NCBI RefSeq assembly: GCF_902506455.1
Contig: NZ_LR733844.1
Location: 3,032,665 to 3,096,664 of the forward strand
DNA length: 64,000 bases
Origin: Sphingomonas sp. 8AM
GTDB taxonomy: Bacteria > Pseudomonadota > Alphaproteobacteria > Sphingomonadales > Sphingomonadaceae
Direction: 5' to 3'
The position numbers and the translations under genes are program-made. The notes beneath the pieces are model-generated. The model searched no databases. It was given only the letters and a program-made list of their open reading frames with translations, and was not told where the DNA came from. Shown here in pieces: positions 60,582-64,000 of this stretch (the first letter of the stretch is position 1; each line of letters begins with the position of its first letter).

Positions 60582-60809
60582 ATGGCGCGCGTCATCCTCA
60601 CCATCATCGCGCTCGTACTGGCGATCACCGTTATCAAGGCCGCGATCATCGCGCTTGTCGTCGCGGGGCTCATCTTCCGCACGCAGCAGACGATCGGCCT
60701 ACTTGCGATCGGCGGCCTCGCCACGCTGGTCGGCGCCTATCCTCCAATCGGCTTGGGGCTCGTAGCCGTCCTGATCATCGCGGCTGTCGCCAGAGCCGTC
60801 CGCAACTAA
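60582..60809 (+). CDS. Small membrane protein
   Basis: The 75-residue product has two probable membrane spans: ARVILTIIALVLAITVIKAA onward (about 2-32) and IGLLAIGGLATLVGAY into LGLVAVLIIAAVARA (about 38-72), and ends VRN. No family is recognised. No clear ribosome site precedes ATG 60582, and a hairpin leader lies 40 bp upstream, so this is plausible but not certain. Confidence 0.5.
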   Translation: MARVILTIIALVLAITVIKAAIIALVVAGLIFRTQQTIGLLAIGGLATLVGAYPPIGLGLVAVLIIAAVARAVRN

Positions 60810-60837
60810 CCCATCACCCATCAACCACCCGCAGCCC

Positions 60838-60866
60838 TCGGCCTCACCCGCCGGGGGCGTTTTGCG
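60838..60866 (+). repeat. Hairpin leader, copy 2
   Basis: TCGGCCTCACCCGCCGGGGG followed by CGTTTTGCG. GCCTC/GGGGC pairing plus a T run resembles a short terminator. The gene it precedes starts 16 bp later with an AGGAGA site. Confidence 0.5.
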
Positions 60867-60881
60867 TTTCAGGAGAACAAC

Positions 60882-61307
60882 ATGCTCATCATCAACGACG
60901 CTTACGAGCTGGTCGCGGCGCTGGACTCGTCGCTACCGCCCGACATCAAGCGCTTGCTTCAACTCCGCTGCGACCTGATCGACCTTGCAACCTTCGTGAT
61001 CGTCTCACCGGGCGACGCGGTCGGGGCGGTCGAGGCCGCCGCCGGTATTCCGATCATAACCAATATCGTCGATGGCAGCCACTTTGGCGAGGCCGACTTC
61101 CAACCGTCTGCCGAGTGGGTCGCCGATCACGGTGGCCTGTTTGAAGCGCCCTTCATCCTGTCCGATGACGGGGCAGGGGTCGTGCTGATCGTTCCCGACG
61201 ATGACGGCGTTGACGCGACGCTGTTGGCCCTACTGCGCACCTATGGCGAACGTGCGCTCGGCGATGATCTCAGCGGCACCAAGTCCGGCAGGGCAGCTAG
61301 CGCCTGA
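60882..61307 (+). CDS. Hypothetical protein, paralogue of 61409-61798
   Basis: The 141-residue soluble acidic product is unrecognised. Its core (TFVIVSPGDAVGAVEAAAGI, then DGSHFGEADFQPSAEWVADH and GLFEAPFILSDDGAGVVLIV) aligns by eye with the gene at 61409-61798, which has FLVIEPGDTEEDVIRAVGF, DGLRFGEPGFYSWWDWLANR and WFEMIVTFGSVFAHVLLI. AGGAGA precedes the ATG. The pair are diverged tandem paralogues; such antirestriction-style small genes occur on plasmids and islands, but no function can be named. Confidence 0.7.
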   Translation: MLIINDAYELVAALDSSLPPDIKRLLQLRCDLIDLATFVIVSPGDAVGAVEAAAGIPIITNIVDGSHFGEADFQPSAEWVADHGGLFEAPFILSDDGAGVVLIVPDDDGVDATLLALLRTYGERALGDDLSGTKSGRAASA

Positions 61308-61354
61308 GAGCGTCCAATAGCCCTGCCTCTCGAATCCGCAACTCGACCGAAACC

Positions 61355-61396
61355 AACCCCCGCGGGACCTGCTCCTGGCGGGCTTCTTTTTACTCG
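61355..61396 (+). terminator. Hairpin with T run before the second paralogue
   Basis: CCCGC and GCGGG pair across about 14 bases and are followed by CTTCTTTTTACTC. It could stop transcripts of the upstream gene; it also stands in the same position as the hairpin leaders of the other small genes. Confidence 0.55.
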
Positions 61397-61408
61397 GAGC
61401 CCAACCTC

Positions 61409-61798
61409 ATGCTGCACCTATACGATAGCGCGACGATGGCGCGCGCCCTCACACTCGACCTTGAACCTTGCTTACACGCGCTGCTGACTGACCGTATTGG
61501 TTCGCTCGTGACAGCCAATCATGACCTGACCGACCAGACCGAGTTCCTCGTCATAGAGCCCGGCGACACAGAGGAAGACGTCATTAGGGCAGTCGGCTTC
61601 TCCCCGCTCGTGGAGCCAATCGACGGACTGCGATTCGGTGAGCCCGGCTTCTACTCGTGGTGGGACTGGCTGGCTAATCGCGAGGGCTGGTTCGAGATGA
61701 TCGTCACGTTCGGCAGCGTGTTCGCTCACGTGCTGTTGATCAGCCACCACAACCATCCTTACGCCAGACTCTGCAGCCAGTTCTGCCCATCCAGTTAG
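61409..61798 (+). CDS. Hypothetical protein, paralogue of 60882-61307
   Basis: The 129-residue product shares the layout of the preceding hypothetical gene: FLVIEPGDTEEDVIRAVGFS, then LRFGEPGFYSWWDWLANREG and VLLISHH. The C-terminal end HNHPYARLCSQFCPSS differs from its partner, which suggests a drifted or recently altered 3' end. A CGGAGC ribosome site and a hairpin lie upstream. Function unknown. Confidence 0.68.
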   Translation: MLHLYDSATMARALTLDLEPCLHALLTDRIGSLVTANHDLTDQTEFLVIEPGDTEEDVIRAVGFSPLVEPIDGLRFGEPGFYSWWDWLANREGWFEMIVTFGSVFAHVLLISHHNHPYARLCSQFCPSS

Positions 61799-62073
61799 CA
61801 TCAAAACGTAAAGCTTTTAGGACAGCAATGATGTCGTAAAAAAATCGTTTTAAAACAATGACTTCGAACCCGTTGACTTAACCCTGTAAGGGTGTGTCGA
61901 TTTCCAGGGCTTTTTGATGCAAATTCGACCCCTTCAACTCGCTCGCTAGCGCCTTGAAGCGCATCGAACGCCCGCCCGCTTATGGCCGCACAAGCGCTGA
62001 TTAGCGGGGGCGGAAATGGCAGCTCTTCTGCCGCGCGCTCCTTGCAGGGAAACCAACCTCAACGGAGTCTAGA
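61799..62073. other. A+T-rich intergenic stretch
   Basis: The first half is notably A+T rich (runs such as GTAAAAAAATCGTTTTAAAAC near 61835-61855, a likely promoter or replication-associated zone). It contains the terminator at 61882-61915. A 100-codon frame at 61982-62284 was not accepted because it overlaps the next gene and has no ribosome site. Confidence 0.5.
61882..61915 (+). terminator. Possible terminator
   Basis: CCCTG (61882-61886) pairs with CAGGG (61905-61909) and is followed by CTTTTTG. An inner hairpin CCCTGTAAGGG is an alternative fold. It lies about 85 bp after the second paralogue gene. Confidence 0.45.
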
Positions 62074-62394
62074 ATGCAAATTCACATCATCGACCGTTCA
62101 CTCATCGAACGCGGCCGCGCTGTTTTCGAAGCCGGCTTGCGTTGTGGATCGGGACGTGGCCTCTCGATCGTGCCAGGCGCGATCGCCGCAGCTATCGAGC
62201 ACGGCTTCACTACCGCCCTCGATATCGAGTCCGCCGTATCGTTGCACACACGCTGTTCCAGAAGCACGGTGGGGACTGTTCTGATGACCCTCGATGCGGC
62301 TCGCAACGCCAATGGCCTTTGGACCCGGAACGCTGATGGCGAGTACCGCCTGACGGAAGAGCCGGTCCGAACCTTCACGATTATGGCTCAGTGA
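62074..62394 (+). CDS. Hypothetical protein
   Basis: The 106-residue product is unrecognised. It begins QIHIIDRSLIERGRAVFEAG and has a helical middle part (IVPGAIAAAIEHGFTTALDI, ESAVSLHTRCSRSTVGTVLM), ending with RNADGEYRLTEEPVR. The ATG follows ACGGAGTCT. Its stop overlaps the next small frame by one base (TGATG), and VapE follows, so it may belong to a replication or regulation group of an integrated element. Confidence 0.62.
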   Translation: MQIHIIDRSLIERGRAVFEAGLRCGSGRGLSIVPGAIAAAIEHGFTTALDIESAVSLHTRCSRSTVGTVLMTLDAARNANGLWTRNADGEYRLTEEPVRTFTIMAQ

Positions 62395-62540
62395 TGGAAG
62401 CCCGTACCTACCCGCGTCCGGATGTCGTCTGGCGTTCGATCATCGATCGACTCGACTTTCTGACCGCGTTCGCGATCAACGTCATCGGGACCGAGGCCGA
62501 AGAGCCACAGCCCGAACCTGATCAGCCGGAAAAGCATTGA
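62394..62540 (+). CDS. Small 48-residue protein
   Basis: A short frame that starts on the last base of the preceding stop (TGATG) and encodes 48 residues: EARTYPRPDVVWRSIIDRLD near the N-terminus, an AFAINVIG hydrophobic patch, and an acidic-to-polar tail (EAEEPQPEPDQPEKH). The coupled start and the 37-bp gap to VapE support it; no family is recognised. It could be a small regulator or an assembly partner. Confidence 0.5.
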   Translation: MEARTYPRPDVVWRSIIDRLDFLTAFAINVIGTEAEEPQPEPDQPEKH

Positions 62541-62577
62541 AATCGGACGCCGTCGTCACCTCGGCGGCGGCGTCAAC

Positions 62578-63840
62578 ATGCAGGCACCTATGAAGCTAGA
62601 TGAACTGCCAGACCAACCACGGTCGGGTTCGGATCGCACGCTGTCGACGATCGCCAATGTCGCGGCCATCATGACTGAAGCGGGTATCACCGCCCGCTAT
62701 AACGTCATCAAGAAGAAGACCCAAATTCTGCTGCCGGACCACGGCGGGACCGCTGACAATCTCGACAACGTTTCCCTCACTACCATCGTCAGCCTCGCCG
62801 CCCAGCACGGTATGCCCACCGGTCACGTGGGCGAGTACGTGAATGCCATTGCAGACCGTCACGCCTATAACCCGGTCGCCGACTGGATCAGGAGCCAGCC
62901 GTGGGACGGCACCGATCGCCTCCGGGCCTTCTACGCCACCGTCACCGAGCAGGAGGGCTACCCGGTCGTCCTGAAGGAAGCGCTCCTGCACAAGTGGCTG
63001 CTGAGCGCGGCGGCGGCGGCACTCCACCCCAAGTACCACGGGCGAGGTGTGCTGACCCTGCAAGGGCCGCAGGGCATCGGCAAAACCAGCTGGGTTCGGT
63101 CTCTCGTGTCCGATCCCGACCTTTGCGAGGCGGTGGTGAAGCTCGACCATCACCTCGACGGCAGCAACAAGGACTCGGTGTTGCTGGCCATTTCAAACTG
63201 GCTCGTCGAGATCGGCGAGCTAGACAGCTCGTTCAAGAAGGACGTCGCTCGGCTCAAGGGCTTCCTGACCGCCGACAGCGACAAGGTACGGCGGCCCTAC
63301 GATCGGCGCGAGTCCGAGTACCCGCGTCGCACCGTGTTCGCCGCCACCGTCAACGAAAGCGCCTTCCTCGTGGACACTACGGGGAACAGCCGGTGGTGGA
63401 CAATCTCGGTGGCCAAGCTCGACTTCCAGCACGGCATCGACATGCAACAGCTGTTCGCGCAGCTGGAAGTCGAACTTGGGGACAATGGCGAGTGGTGGCT
63501 CTCGCCTGACGAAGAGGCGATGTTGGCGGCGCTTAATGCCCGACACACCGTTACCAGCGTCGTCGTCGAGCGGGTGATGGCCGTCATCGACATGGAAAGG
63601 CAGCAGACTGAAGCTGTCACCGCGTCCCAGCTCCTCCGCATTGCCGGGATCGATAACCCGACCAACCCGCAAGCCAAGGAATGCGGTGGTCTCCTCCGTG
63701 AGCTGCTCGGGGAGCCGTCGCGCATCCAAGGCATCATGAAGTGGAGGGTGCCACTGCGGGAGCCTCAACTCGTGGAGCGGCGGCGGCGGCGAGATCGGGA
63801 TGGCACCTCGGTCAATGGCGATCCCGACGAGACCTTCTAA
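62578..63840 (+). CDS. VapE-family P-loop replication protein
   Basis: The 420-residue product is a virulence-associated-protein-E-like ATPase. A short N-terminal region is followed by NPVADWIRSQPWDGTDRLRA (98-117), Walker A GPQGIGKTSW at 163-172, the Walker B-like LVEIGELDSSFKKDVARLKG, and the arginine-rich YDRRESEYPRRTVFAATVNE. Such proteins are helicase or primase-helicase components of prophages, phage satellites and integrated elements. ATG 62590 is an alternative start. No capsid or integrase gene is nearby in the window. It is preceded by the two small coupled genes. Confidence 0.88.
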   Translation: MQAPMKLDELPDQPRSGSDRTLSTIANVAAIMTEAGITARYNVIKKKTQILLPDHGGTADNLDNVSLTTIVSLAAQHGMPTGHVGEYVNAIADRHAYNPVADWIRSQPWDGTDRLRAFYATVTEQEGYPVVLKEALLHKWLLSAAAAALHPKYHGRGVLTLQGPQGIGKTSWVRSLVSDPDLCEAVVKLDHHLDGSNKDSVLLAISNWLVEIGELDSSFKKDVARLKGFLTADSDKVRRPYDRRESEYPRRTVFAATVNESAFLVDTTGNSRWWTISVAKLDFQHGIDMQQLFAQLEVELGDNGEWWLSPDEEAMLAALNARHTVTSVVVERVMAVIDMERQQTEAVTASQLLRIAGIDNPTNPQAKECGGLLRELLGEPSRIQGIMKWRVPLREPQLVERRRRRDRDGTSVNGDPDETF

Positions 63841-64000
63841 CCTCTTCCGATCCTTCCAGGTGGGGGGAGGGGTAGGAGAAATGAGAGGTTAAGTGAGGGG
63901 GGAGGGGTAGACGTCCCCGTGAGCTGAAATCGGCGAATGCTGCCGCCCTTCCCCCCACCACCATCGCTGTCCTGAACGGGCGCAACCTCGTGCCCCGTTA
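63841..64000. other. Right-edge sequence
   Basis: 160 bp after the VapE gene with a purine-rich stretch (GGGGGGAGGGGTAGGAGAAATG near 63861-63883). A frame may begin near 63881 but is cut or closed within the window; no gene is claimed. Confidence 0.4.

Noticed and set aside
61982..62284. A 100-codon plus-strand frame overlapping the hypothetical gene at 62074.
   Set aside because: Overlaps a better-supported gene in another frame and lacks a ribosome site.
50695..64000. A second copy of the tRNA-Thr 3' end as the right attachment site.
   Set aside because: No stretch matching GGTTCGAGTCCTGTAAGCGG was found to the right; CCCTGTAAGG at 61882 matches only by chance.

Overview
The window looks like a chromosomal segment of a high-G+C alphaproteobacterium, most likely a sphingomonad (Sphingomonas or a close relative). 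This is inferred from gene content and not from any search. The signs are a fused IspDF, the dusB-ntrBC-ntrYX-hfq-hflX order, an Hfq with two Sm domains, a very large NAD-glutamate dehydrogenase, CobS/CobT, and many short palindromic intergenic repeats. Because the DNA is so G+C rich, long antisense open frames are common; they were treated as shadows.

Positions 1-50706 are core chromosome. 1-9110 carries an MCP-like coiled-coil gene (cut by the window edge), a small lipoprotein, rnd, divergent aspS, a beta-carbonic anhydrase, lipA, a COQ10-like gene and the cinA / secreted protein / ispDF group. 9548-19094 is the nitrogen-regulation and RNA cluster: dusB-ntrB-ntrC overlap end to start, a repeat-filled gap follows, then ntrY-ntrX, another repeat, then double-domain hfq and hflX. 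mazG and a DUF2235 protein follow. 22918-33397 is a minus-strand TCA-cycle block (sdhB, zapE, mdh, sucD, sucA, odhB, lpdA) whose gaps hold palindromic repeats; one of these encloses a GIY-YIG gene. sucC and sdhCDA are not in the window. 33536-35195 has three overlapping VOC genes. 35397-38941 is cobS-cobT with a Phd/VapC-type toxin-antitoxin pair inserted between them. Next come an RHH protein, a TonB siderophore receptor with a PiuC-like hydroxylase, an FkbM methyltransferase, a manganese catalase, the 1542-residue glutamate dehydrogenase and a PAS protein.

Position 50631-50706 is tRNA-Thr(CGT). Everything after it looks like an acquired island that runs off the right edge. Composition is more A+T rich and patchy, genes are small and mostly unrecognised, and there are two transposase loci. 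The island holds a possible base-binding/GIY-YIG nuclease fusion, an IS5-family element with a -1 frameshift, a two-gene operon of a TauD-like dioxygenase and a HEPN-like zinc-ribbon protein, an IS1-like transposase, a HigB-HigA(peptidase)-orf3 operon, a small basic protein with a zinc-ribbon protein, a DUF805 protein, a pair of diverged paralogues behind hairpin leaders, and a VapE-type replication ATPase. No integrase and no second copy of the tRNA end were found, so the other boundary probably lies outside the window.

The observations most worth a second look are the GIY-YIG gene enclosed by a palindromic repeat that also occurs empty nearby, the dioxygenase-HEPN operon, the modification-reader/nuclease-like fusion beside the tRNA, the toxin-antitoxin pair splitting cobS from cobT, the HigBA-orf3 operon, and the double Hfq next to an NtrX that lacks GAFTGA.
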